A DNA stretch of 64,000 nucleotides from Strigamia acuminata (taxonomy: Eukaryota > Arthropoda > Chilopoda > Geophilomorpha > Linotaeniidae). This document shows, one piece after another, positions 1-8,407 of this stretch. Position numbers and translations under genes: made by a program. Location: positions 1,240,001 through 1,304,000 of the forward strand of contig OX442321.1 in the NCBI GenBank assembly GCA_949358305.1. The letters run 5' to 3'. The notes beneath the pieces were generated by a model. The model saw nothing but the letters and a program-made list of their open reading frames with translations. It did not search any database and was not told the origin of the DNA. Every line of letters starts with the position of its first letter. Positions within the stretch are counted from its first letter, which is position 1.

Positions 1-3000
1 CAAACAGACTACACGTGTTATAATTGTGGTGGAAAATACCACTTTGCAAGGGACTGCAAAAAGCCAAAGCAAGGAGGAAATGACCCGACACGTGGAACTT
101 TTGCACCGATGGCGCGCCGACAAGGACGCGCGGGTGCACGTTCTAGAGGAACCGGCGCAGGTTCAAATCAAGCATTTCTGGACGAACCGTTGTCTTTCTA
201 CTCGGCAGTACATGCCATTCAGCAAATGGATTTTCCTGTAATCTCATTGGCATCACAGAAAGCGCCGGAAAGAGATCCCGCCTGGTACATCGACACAGGC
301 GCAACAGACCATTTCTCATACAACTATGAATGTTTCACGAATTTTAAACCCCTCGAGAATTTTAGTGTACAATTAGGAGAGGGGAGTTCTGAGATTAGTG
401 GTATGGGCGAAATTACTTTAATGGCCAATTATGGCATAGTTGGTCGCGAAATTACACTTAAAAACGTGTATTACGCGCCAAAATTTCGAAAAAACCTAAT
501 TTCACTCGGTCGTACAGACGAGGCAGGTTTGAAAACATTCATAGCTGATGGGAAATTAACAATGTTCGAATCAACAATGGACAAACCAATGTTAACTGCG
601 AAACGACTGTCAAATAGGATGTATCAAGTGAATTGTGCAATTGAAACTCAGAATGTGAACGCATCCGTATTGCCTGCACGGCAGAGTACGGATGTCGTGG
701 CGAGTAAATCGTCTGAAGTTGTTAAAGTGCCACTAACCATGAATTGTTATAAGAAAGCGTTATTAACCCCAATTCGTAAGCCGGAAAAATCCGCAAATGC
801 TGTTGTGAATCCGAGTGATACTGTAGTAAAGCAGGGAAGCGCTGTAAATGCGACTAGAACGCAACAAATTAAGAAAGTTGAACCTGTTAAAGAAGAAATT
901 CATGGAAATGTAGTTAATGAATTGGGAAATGGTGAAAGGAATAATAAACCCGATAAAGCGGTACCAATGGACTATTGGCACGCCCGTATGGGGCATTTAC
1001 ATGTGAAAGGAATAGTTGACATGGAAAAGTCAACGGATATTTACGGAATTAAGCTGTCAAACAGGGAAATGAACACTTGTGATTCGTGTGCACGTGCGAA
1101 GAGCACACGAGCAAGTTTTGCACCAATAGGGGATATCAGATCCAAGGGAGTTTTGGATTTAATACATATGGATACTTGGGGCCATTCTTCAACAAAATCG
1201 ATTGGAGGGGCAAGATATTTCCTATTATTGGTCGATGACTATTCCAGATTTATGTGGATAGTAACAATGAAAACGAAGGATGAAGTGTTAGGCCATTTTA
1301 AAACATGGCAATTACAATTAGAGTGCGCGACATCACGCAAAGTGAAAGCGATACGAACGGATAATGGGGGTGAATTCGTATCAGCAGCTTGGGCGAAACA
1401 TGCGAATGATTCGGGAATCAAATGTGAACGCACAACCCCCTACTCCCCAGAAATGAATTCAGTAGCTGAGAGGGGGAACAGAACCATAGTAGAAGGAATA
1501 AGAGCAATGATGGCAGACACTGGATTGCCAAAGCGATTATGGGCAGAATTGGCCCACACAATAGTGTATTTGAAAAATCGCTTTCCCCACTCAACATTGG
1601 GAGGCAGGACGCCATATAACGTGTTTTTCAATCGAAAAATGTCTGTTAGACATCTAAAATGTATAGGCTCGAAAGCTTATGTGCATATCCCCGCACAAAC
1701 AAGAAAAGATAAATTAGACAAACGAGCATGGGTTGGAGCCCTTGTGGGATACACACAGAGTACACGAGGTTATCGAGTTTGGGACCCAAAAACGAATAAA
1801 GTTTACGAGGTTAAGCATGTGAAAATTGATGAAGAGACTTACTGGAATGAGGGGGATACAAAAGTTCAGAATGTAGCTGAAATGTTTGATTATATAAATC
1901 TCCCCAATCAAGCAGAAGAATCAGATGACGATGTGATTCCTCAGGTTACAGAACCTGAGCCCACGGTACCTACACATCAAATGGTTCTGCGAACTAGACC
2001 CCCAGTACCTTTACCTACAACCCCCAAATTAGTACAAAAAGCATACGGCATGAGAATGCCCCTCGAGGAACAAGGAGCTGTCGGGGGTATTGAGTTAGAG
2101 GGGGACGTGACAGAATTAGATTTATCAAAATTGGAATTGGATTCAGGGGATGAACCTTTTGAGGACACTGTTGCTGAACAAGCAAATACAACCGCTGAAC
2201 CTGATGAATTACTGAAATTGAACATGCAAGATTGGCAAAGATTTGCAAAAGTCCGCGCAAGGGGAAAAACAGCAGGCAAAGTGGATGTTTATTACATGAC
2301 ACCTAAACAAGATCGTTGCCGGAGTCGCACTGATGTGATGCGTTGGTGTGAAGAAGAAGGTTTTCAATATGAGGAGGAGTTGTTTGATTTCAAACATGAA
2401 CATATGGAATTGCCTTATGCGGGTTTTTGCAGCATCGAGCCAGAGACTTATGAACAAGCTATTTCTGACAGAGATCGTTGGGATTGGTCAAAAGCCATGG
2501 ACGAGGAAATAGATATGTTTGACGAACGAAAAGTTTATACCGAGGTTGACATTGCTCCCGATCAAACATTGCTTGGGAGTAAATGGATTTACAAATTGAA
2601 ACGAGATCATACGGGGGCAATTAAACGTTTCCGTGCACGCCTTGTTGCACAAGGCTTTAAACAACGACCGGATATCGACTTCAAAGAAGTCTTCTCGCCG
2701 GTTATTAATTTTGTCCTCATACTGATATTTTTCTGCACGCTAGTGGTTTTGTGTAACTGGCGCGACACACACCTTGACGTAAAGGCAGCCTACCTTTACG
2801 GTGATTTAGATATTCCCCAATACATGGCCATACCAAAAGGTTATCAAACCAAAACGAACAAAGGGAAATGTTGGCGCTTGGACAAAGCCCTATACGGCCT
2901 GCACCAGTCAGGCCGTATGTGGTTTGAAAAGTTACATGAAAAATTAATTGACATTGGGTTTACACCATTCCCGGGTCTCAATTGTGTTTATGTCTATAAG

Positions 3001-3981
3001 AGAGATGCGATATTGATCATTTACGTGGATGATCTCGTCCTCTTTTCTAGAGACGATTTTATTGAAAAATGTGTTCTCAAGTGGATTTCAAATGCATTTG
3101 ACATCGTAAATTTGGGACCCGTAACGATGCTATTGGGAATAGAATTTGAGCGTGTAGGCAAGAACATTTTTGTGCACCAGGGCAAATATATTGACAAATT
3201 GTGCGAGAAATATAGAATTGATTATTCGCATCGTATCAAAGTTCCAGGAACCGTTGGTACGATGATCCGAAGTGTGCGTCCTGGTGAGCGAGTGGATGTG
3301 GAATTCCCCTATCGCGCGCTTGTTGGCAGTTTGCTATTCATCGCCATGAGAACAAGACCAGACATCTTGTTCTCAGTAATTGTGTTATCACAATATAACG
3401 AGGTGCACTCTTACAAGCATGTGCAAATGCTGTTGCAAGTGCTAAAGTACTTATCTCAAACAAGGGATTTCTGCATCAATTTGGGATTATGCAGGAATAC
3501 GGGCATGTCGATTTACACAGATGCCTCTCATGCCTCGGATCTAGATCAGAGAAGAAGTTTCGGGGGGCACATCATCTACATTGGTGGGGTTCCCGTGTCT
3601 TGGGCCTGCCGCAAACAAAAACTGACGGCGCTATCGGTGATGGAGAGCGAGTTCATCGCCATCGTGGATGGTGTGCGGGAGGTGATCTGGCTGGAAAGAT
3701 TGTTCGAGGTTGATGTCTTGCATGATCCCCAAAGAGTCAAGCCAATTGTATATGCGGATAGCACAGCCGCAATACAATACGCGAAAAACCGAATCGAAAA
3801 CAGAGCGAACAAACATATAGAGGTTCGTTTTCACTTTTTGCGAGATTGGTACACAAAGGGAACTTTTGGAATACATCATATTCCGGGTGTGTCCAACGTA
3901 GCGGATATATTAACCAAATGGTTACCCTTCCCGCGATTATCAACCCTTTGTGAGCGAATTTTTGCAGAGCGGCACAAATGA
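1..3981 (+). CDS. Ty1/copia retrotransposon Gag-Pol polyprotein, 5'-truncated by the window edge
   Basis: The frame is open from base 1 to a TAA ending at 3981; an internal ATG at 109 is not the real start. Domains follow the Ty1/copia order. A CCHC zinc knuckle (CYNCGGKYHFARDC) at the left edge closes Gag. The aspartic protease motif WYIDTGATDHF is near 285-315. A GAG-pre-integrase block (YWHARMGHLH, then CDSC) is near 970-1090. The integrase core has HMDTW, IRTDNGGEF and SPEMNSVAERGNR (1165-1490). Reverse transcriptase has KARLVAQGFKQ-like, LDVKAAYLYGD and IIYVDDLVLFS motifs (2570-3050). RNase H has YTDASHASD and VMESEFIA and ends near ADILTKWLP (3510-3930). No stop or frameshift interrupts it, so the copy may be young and coding-competent. 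Most of gag and the 5' LTR lie left of the window. Integrase before reverse transcriptase is diagnostic for copia against gypsy. Confidence 0.95.
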   Translation, partial: QTDYTCYNCGGKYHFARDCKKPKQGGNDPTRGTFAPMARRQGRAGARSRGTGAGSNQAFLDEPLSFYSAVHAIQQMDFPVISLASQKAPERDPAWYIDTGATDHFSYNYECFTNFKPLENFSVQLGEGSSEISGMGEITLMANYGIVGREITLKNVYYAPKFRKNLISLGRTDEAGLKTFIADGKLTMFESTMDKPMLTAKRLSNRMYQVNCAIETQNVNASVLPARQSTDVVASKSSEVVKVPLTMNCYKKALLTPIRKPEKSANAVVNPSDTVVKQGSAVNATRTQQIKKVEPVKEEIHGNVVNELGNGERNNKPDKAVPMDYWHARMGHLHVKGIVDMEKSTDIYGIKLSNREMNTCDSCARAKSTRASFAPIGDIRSKGVLDLIHMDTWGHSSTKSIGGARYFLLLVDDYSRFMWIVTMKTKDEVLGHFKTWQLQLECATSRKVKAIRTDNGGEFVSAAWAKHANDSGIKCERTTPYSPEMNSVAERGNRTIVEGIRAMMADTGLPKRLWAELAHTIVYLKNRFPHSTLGGRTPYNVFFNRKMSVRHLKCIGSKAYVHIPAQTRKDKLDKRAWVGALVGYTQSTRGYRVWDPKTNKVYEVKHVKIDEETYWNEGDTKVQNVAEMFDYINLPNQAEESDDDVIPQVTEPEPTVPTHQMVLRTRPPVPLPTTPKLVQKAYGMRMPLEEQGAVGGIELEGDVTELDLSKLELDSGDEPFEDTVAEQANTTAEPDELLKLNMQDWQRFAKVRARGKTAGKVDVYYMTPKQDRCRSRTDVMRWCEEEGFQYEEELFDFKHEHMELPYAGFCSIEPETYEQAISDRDRWDWSKAMDEEIDMFDERKVYTEVDIAPDQTLLGSKWIYKLKRDHTGAIKRFRARLVAQGFKQRPDIDFKEVFSPVINFVLILIFFCTLVVLCNWRDTHLDVKAAYLYGDLDIPQYMAIPKGYQTKTNKGKCWRLDKALYGLHQSGRMWFEKLHEKLIDIGFTPFPGLNCVYVYKRDAILIIYVDDLVLFSRDDFIEKCVLKWISNAFDIVNLGPVTMLLGIEFERVGKNIFVHQGKYIDKLCEKYRIDYSHRIKVPGTVGTMIRSVRPGERVDVEFPYRALVGSLLFIAMRTRPDILFSVIVLSQYNEVHSYKHVQMLLQVLKYLSQTRDFCINLGLCRNTGMSIYTDASHASDLDQRRSFGGHIIYIGGVPVSWACRKQKLTALSVMESEFIAIVDGVREVIWLERLFEVDVLHDPQRVKPIVYADSTAAIQYAKNRIENRANKHIEVRFHFLRDWYTKGTFGIHHIPGVSNVADILTKWLPFPRLSTLCERIFAERHK

Positions 3982-4384
3982 AAAGAAAGAGGGGGATTAT
4001 TGGTTTTTGATGAATTCTTTAACCATTTGTGCGGTTTATCGTTGTGTTTTCCGGATAGACACAATGGACATGTGCGTTTGCTTTCCGATTGTATGTGACT
4101 TTATGTCGGCGCTTATAATCGTCTACGTTCGGCCCTGTTTCTTGTTCCCGGCGTAAAGGAACGACTTTATGTGTTTCGGATGCGCATGTCGCTTCTAGAT
4201 ATCCGTAGATGGATACAAGCGTTTTATTTATTCTTTGTAAAGAACAAATTCATATCAAATAATATGGATTTGTTCTCCTTTTATTGTGTATTCGGTTTCG
4301 AGACTATTTAGCCTCGAAACGTCTCTTATGTTAAGTTTTTCCGACGAATAAACATGGCGGCCACGCTTTGTGCCTACCGCGCTG
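3982..4384 (+). mobile_element. Polypurine tract and probable 3' LTR of the copia element
   Basis: Directly after the Gag-Pol stop lies a purine run (AAAAGAAAGAGGGGGA, about 3978-3993), the expected plus-strand primer of an LTR element. The next roughly 390 bp are non-coding and hold two hairpins: GAACAAAT/ATTTGTTC around 4243-4277 and GTTTCGAG/CTCGAAAC around 4291-4320. A GAATAAA polyadenylation-like signal lies near 4344. The LTR cannot be bounded exactly because its 5' partner is outside the window. The right edge is set where the opposite-strand gag begins. Confidence 0.55.
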
Positions 4385-5227
4385 TTAAACCGATGTCTTT
4401 ATTAATGGATTCAACGCACCACTCGCTCCAAGAAACAATAATACTGAGACGACCGTTGCAATGAACGACTTGTTGGCAGGTTTTTCCGCATTTTTCTCCG
4501 CATCTTTCTCCGCATTTTTCGATATTTTGACACGACAGTCCGCTCGTTTGTGCCCAAGCTTGTGACATCTATGGCACTTGATTTGATAAGAGTTATCGTT
4601 TCCTTCCCGGCGCTTAAAACGTTCGTTTCCAACGCTAGAACTGAGAGCTGCACTTGTAACGTCTTTTTCACGTTTTTGCGCTTCCTGCAGCAATCGCACC
4701 TTCACATATTCTGCCGTAACAACCGAACCGCAATTTTCAATCGCCATTATCATTGGCTTGAAATCGTCTGGAAGTGTGGCTAATAACATCGCCGCCATCA
4801 TTTTGTCATCGACTTTATAATCCATATCAGTAAGTTGTTGACCAATAGTCACCTTTTTGCCAATATATTCCGACATATCTTTGCAGTCGTTGTATTTCAC
4901 ATTTATTAAGTCCGTTAGAAGCGATACCTGGCTTCCTAAGCTCTTGTCTTGGTAGAGCTTTACCAGATTGTCCCACGCTTCCTTTGCCGTTGTGAATCGT
5001 CTCACTTCTTGGTAGATGTGTTCCTGCACGCCCAGTGCAATGGTCGCCAATGCAAGGCAACTTTTGGTTGCATCCTCCTTGGTGCCATCTACGTATTCCC
5101 ACAGCGATTCCCGCACAAGCTGCATCTCCATTGCAAACTTCCAGTTATTGAAGTTTGAAATCCCTTCTAATTTTTTGATATGGCTCAGATGCAATGAGCG
5201 ATGGTCACTGGTGGTCGAGATCGCCAT
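4385..5227 (-). CDS. Isolated Ty1/copia Gag with CCHC zinc knuckle, antisense to the Gag-Pol
   Basis: A 280-codon frame starting MAISTTSDHRSLHLSHIKKL shows the copia Gag pattern (UBN2-like): LEGISNFNNWKFAMEM near the N-terminus, then AKEAWDNLVKLYQ, then LLATLPDDFKPMIMAIE, then a CX2CX4HX4C knuckle (CHRCHKLGHKRADC) near residue 220. Capsid assembly and RNA packaging are the known family roles. The frame stops about 45 residues after the knuckle without a recognisable DSG(A/T) protease motif, exactly where the LTR of the opposite element ends, so the Pol part of this copy is missing here. It belongs to a different copia lineage from the + strand element, since the knuckles differ. A domesticated gag gene is possible, because the frame is intact. 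Confidence 0.85.
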   Translation of the reverse strand: MAISTTSDHRSLHLSHIKKLEGISNFNNWKFAMEMQLVRESLWEYVDGTKEDATKSCLALATIALGVQEHIYQEVRRFTTAKEAWDNLVKLYQDKSLGSQVSLLTDLINVKYNDCKDMSEYIGKKVTIGQQLTDMDYKVDDKMMAAMLLATLPDDFKPMIMAIENCGSVVTAEYVKVRLLQEAQKREKDVTSAALSSSVGNERFKRREGNDNSYQIKCHRCHKLGHKRADCRVKISKNAEKDAEKNAEKPANKSFIATVVSVLLFLGASGALNPLIKTSV

Positions 5228-5360
5228 TTTGTCTCCAAAAAGTTGATCACCACGTGGCCAAAAATCAGCAATTGCTTAATTTTTCACAAAGTTCTGAGTT
5301 TCCTTCAAAATCAAACCTGGCAAAGAGTTCGAATGGTTTTTGCGCAGTTTTTTAGCATCC

Positions 5361-5376
5361 CTGGACCCATAACCTG
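5361..5376 (-). other. Copia-type primer-binding site (initiator tRNA-Met internal fragment)
   Basis: On the minus strand, upstream of the antisense gag, GGTTATGGGTCCAG matches the complement of the anticodon-arm region of initiator tRNA-Met. Drosophila copia uses this internal tRNA fragment as primer. It sits about 135 bp upstream of the gag ATG, immediately after a CA dinucleotide that could end the 5' LTR. The LTR itself is not clear: within about 120 bp the sequence becomes the LRR pseudogene, so this LTR is probably truncated. Confidence 0.6.
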
Positions 5377-5479
5377 ATGAGAATCTGCGAATCTGCGTGG
5401 GAGCGAAAGGATTGAGTAGCTACGCGTGGTGATGGTCAAAACGGAAGTGCCCGTGTACAATTTTTATTAGCATAAAATG

Positions 5480-6016
5480 ACCGTAGGCGCCAGGTAGCGC
5501 TACAAGCATGTGATGACACAGAATATCTCAATATGAACATTCTGCTATTTGTAAATACTTCAATGGATTTCGCATTTCTAATAACTTGATGATCAATCAT
5601 TCCTTGATTAATTGAACGACAACAAACAAAGTCTACACCTTTTAGATTTGTAAGTGCATTCAATTTATCTAGTTCAGCAAGTGTTTGACAAGGACCTAGA
5701 GAGAAATGGTTTAAATTCGGACTTTGTAAAATTAACATTTTTATCTGTGATTCAGAAATATGTTCGCATGATATAGGTTTTCGAACAAATGCTCAGGTGA
5801 ATCATCCATATTTTCAGTGTTCAAAATCGAACATTCGCTTAATATAAGAAATTCTAACTGGGGACAATAATAATTGATCAGTCTAAGATTAACTAATTCA
5901 AAACCATCGAGTGTTAGACTGGTTAATAGTCGTGTCCGCGCCAACAAAAAATTTAAATCTAGGCTCGTCAAAGCACATAACAATAGACTGAACAAATTTG
6001 GGAAAATGGTGGTCAC
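5480..6016 (-). pseudogene. Broken copy of the neighbouring LRR gene
   Basis: Two out-of-frame segments match consecutive parts of the intact LRR gene at 6455-7771. The upstream part (to 6016) carries TIFPNLFSLLL, LTSLTLDGFELVNLRLINY and LILSECSILNTENMDD. The part below 5740 carries MLILQSPNLNHFSLGPCQTL. The change of frame near 5740 comes from a small deletion relative to the paralogue. The N-terminal two thirds are absent. This is a dead tandem duplicate, lying next to a damaged copia element. Confidence 0.85.
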
Positions 6017-6454
6017 AATGGTGCTATCTTCTGTATGCGCGTGTCGTTTGTTGCGATCTCGCGGCTTAGCCGAAGAAAAAGATCGTATAGTTTTCCGGGC
6101 AACAATGATTTGTAAATCATTTTCTTTAGGTTTTGGAATGATTTGTGGTGTTTTTCACTTCATTCCTAACCCTAATGTATCGTTTTATGCTGTTTTTAAC
6201 AAAAGACGTCAAAGAAATTTCGAAAAAAATTATTTTTAGTGGTATAAACGACTCTGAAAGTTTCTATGATTTCAACAATTTATTTTAATATAAAACATGT
6301 TTTTTGGTTCAAAAACATCCATTTTTTGATCGAATTGCCAAGCAAGAACGCAGCAAACACTAACACACAACTTACTGAAAAAGTGCTATTTTGTTTTAAA
6401 AAAAATTTATTTATATGTAAAATTAGTTCATAGGGATATAAATTTACACCTTCT
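6017..6454. other. Non-coding: flank of the LRR fragment and 3' flank of the intact LRR gene
   Basis: No credible gene. Bases around 6340-6400 resemble the flank of the third LRR copy near 32680-32745 (both carry CAAGCAAGAACRCARCAAACAC), so the duplications included non-coding DNA. A minus-strand AATAAA lies near 6405-6415, downstream of the intact LRR gene, and is its likely polyadenylation signal. Confidence 0.5.
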
Positions 6455-7771
6455 TTAATACAAATATAGAAATTTCAAGTTCAAGTTCTTAGATTTTATG
6501 TAAGTGTTAAAGTATTCACGAACTGACAAATTCATATTAGAACAATGTGATATTGTTAAAGACTTCATTGGATTTTGCATTTCTAATAACTGGATGATCA
6601 ACTCCTTATTAATTGAAGGACACGAACGGAATTTTAAGTTTTGTATATTTTTAAGCGCATTCAATTCAATAAGTGTTTGACAACGTATAAGAGTTAAATG
6701 ATTTAAATTCGGACTTTGAAGAATTAACATTTTTATCTGTGATTCATTAATATGTTTACAACATATCTCCAGATGATGTAGGTTTTTGAACGAATGCGTA
6801 GGTAAATCATCCATATTTTCAATGTTCAAAATCGAACATTCGCTTAATTGTAATGTTTTTAACTGTGGGAAATTATAATTAATCAGCCTAACATTAACTA
6901 ATTCAAAACCAAGGAGTTCTAGACTGGTTAATCTATGTGCCCGCACTAACTCAATATTTAAATCCCGGTCCGTCGATGCATATAACCATAGGCTGGATAG
7001 ATTTGGAAAAATGGTATTCAGAATGATGATATCTTCAGTATTGCGAGGAAATTCAGCGTGTCCAACTTCTTGAAAACCATTTTCGATGGAATAAGTACGT
7101 TTTTGTTTTTTTAACAGATTAAATAAATCGTCCCAGCATCGGTGTTGAAACGTTTTTAAAATAGGCAGTTGGTTTAGAATGTCAAAACAGCCCTGGGTTG
7201 TGACAGAACACATGTAAATAGCCAAATACTCCAGTTTCTTGCAATCACTCAATAAGCAGAGCCCATCATCAGTCACATATTCGCAAGAGTGTAAGTCCAG
7301 ATGTCGTAATTGTAAACAATTTTTACCAATTGAAGCTAGAACTTCATCCGTGCATTCTGTTGTATGAGCCCTGAACCATTGAAGATGTGGCAATTGCTGA
7401 AACAGTTCGACCATACATTTAGGTGGAATTTTCACATAGGGGTTAACGGTTACGACGTATGTTAGGCCTAAATCTAAACGTAGAAGGTTCCTACAAATTT
7501 GTCCAATTCGATCTAATAGACGAGGATACATGGGTTGTTTTAACATTTCGAAAAAATGTAATGATTTGGTGGCAGGATGGATAAAAACGTTGGAATCCAC
7601 GAACACACGTGCTTGTGGTCTAGATTCAAATTTTTCTCGGAGACATTGATATACGTTGGAAATCAATATCGAAGGTTGATTCACCAGTTGTGTTTGAAAA
7701 CTATCGAAGTTAGTGCACACCATTTGCAAACACAATTGCTCCAGACTAGACGCTGATTTCCTGACTGGCAT
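6455..7771 (-). CDS. Intronless leucine-rich repeat protein (AMN1/FBXL-like cysteine-containing LRRs)
   Basis: A single open frame of 438 codons starts MPVRKSASSLEQLCLQMVC. The N-terminal region (1-70) is helical-looking and no convincing F-box is visible. LRRs of the cysteine-containing type follow, for example LRHLDLHSCEYVTDDGLCLL around residue 160 and LNHLTLIRCQTLIEL and LKSLTISHCSNMNL-type repeats toward the C-terminus. Such proteins are usually substrate receptors or binding scaffolds; the partner is unknown. No intron is seen, and two degenerate copies exist in the window (about 5480-6016 and 32760-33040), so the family duplicates actively. The start is the first in-frame ATG. Likely a lineage-expanded F-box/LRR-type gene. 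Confidence 0.8.
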   Translation of the reverse strand: MPVRKSASSLEQLCLQMVCTNFDSFQTQLVNQPSILISNVYQCLREKFESRPQARVFVDSNVFIHPATKSLHFFEMLKQPMYPRLLDRIGQICRNLLRLDLGLTYVVTVNPYVKIPPKCMVELFQQLPHLQWFRAHTTECTDEVLASIGKNCLQLRHLDLHSCEYVTDDGLCLLSDCKKLEYLAIYMCSVTTQGCFDILNQLPILKTFQHRCWDDLFNLLKKQKRTYSIENGFQEVGHAEFPRNTEDIIILNTIFPNLSSLWLYASTDRDLNIELVRAHRLTSLELLGFELVNVRLINYNFPQLKTLQLSECSILNIENMDDLPTHSFKNLHHLEICCKHINESQIKMLILQSPNLNHLTLIRCQTLIELNALKNIQNLKFRSCPSINKELIIQLLEMQNPMKSLTISHCSNMNLSVREYFNTYIKSKNLNLKFLYLY

Positions 7772-8261
7772 GTTGCGAACTACACTTGGATCACGAGAGA
7801 AGAATGAAATCTAAAATGAGATGGCCAGTTTATATACAGAAGGATGAGGATTACGTATTTAGAACGTAACCGGAAACGCGCGCCGAACGTATAGTAGATG
7901 CTAACGATAACAATGCAGTTACCGCAAAGCCGAAGAATTGTGGAAAGTATGATGACAAAAATTTGTACTTTATTACGGATTGTATTAAGCACCTTGATAG
8001 GGTTAAATTACACCATTAACGTGTAATTTCCACAAATTGGAAATTGGATGAGTGCTTCTAAACTTAATAATAATAAGTAAGCTTAATAATAATAAGCAAC
8101 AGACTGATTTGTGTTAATGTTTCGACTTCTTTTGAATCAAAACATGATTAAAATTAGACATGTGCGTCGTTTTTGTTTTGTTTTTTGGCTTTGCATTGCG
8201 TTATTCACATGAAAACGCAACGCCGACTCTCTCTCGAAAAAAATAAAAAACTATTCAAATA
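7772..8261. other. Non-coding spacer between the LRR gene and AP1AR
   Basis: Contains the 5' flank of the LRR gene (no clear TATA element) and the downstream flank of AP1AR. No coding signal or repeat is recognised apart from a short duplication of TTAATAATAATAAG near 8065-8095. Confidence 0.4.
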
Positions 8262-8407
8262 AATTTATTCACAAATTTTATTATCAAAATATCACGACGA
8301 CTTCAAACCTCGTTACACCTCGTCATCTTCCCATAAAAATACTAAAACTCATCATGAAAAAAACACGAAAGGAAACAAAAAAATGTAAATTTAAGCCTAA
8401 AAAACGG

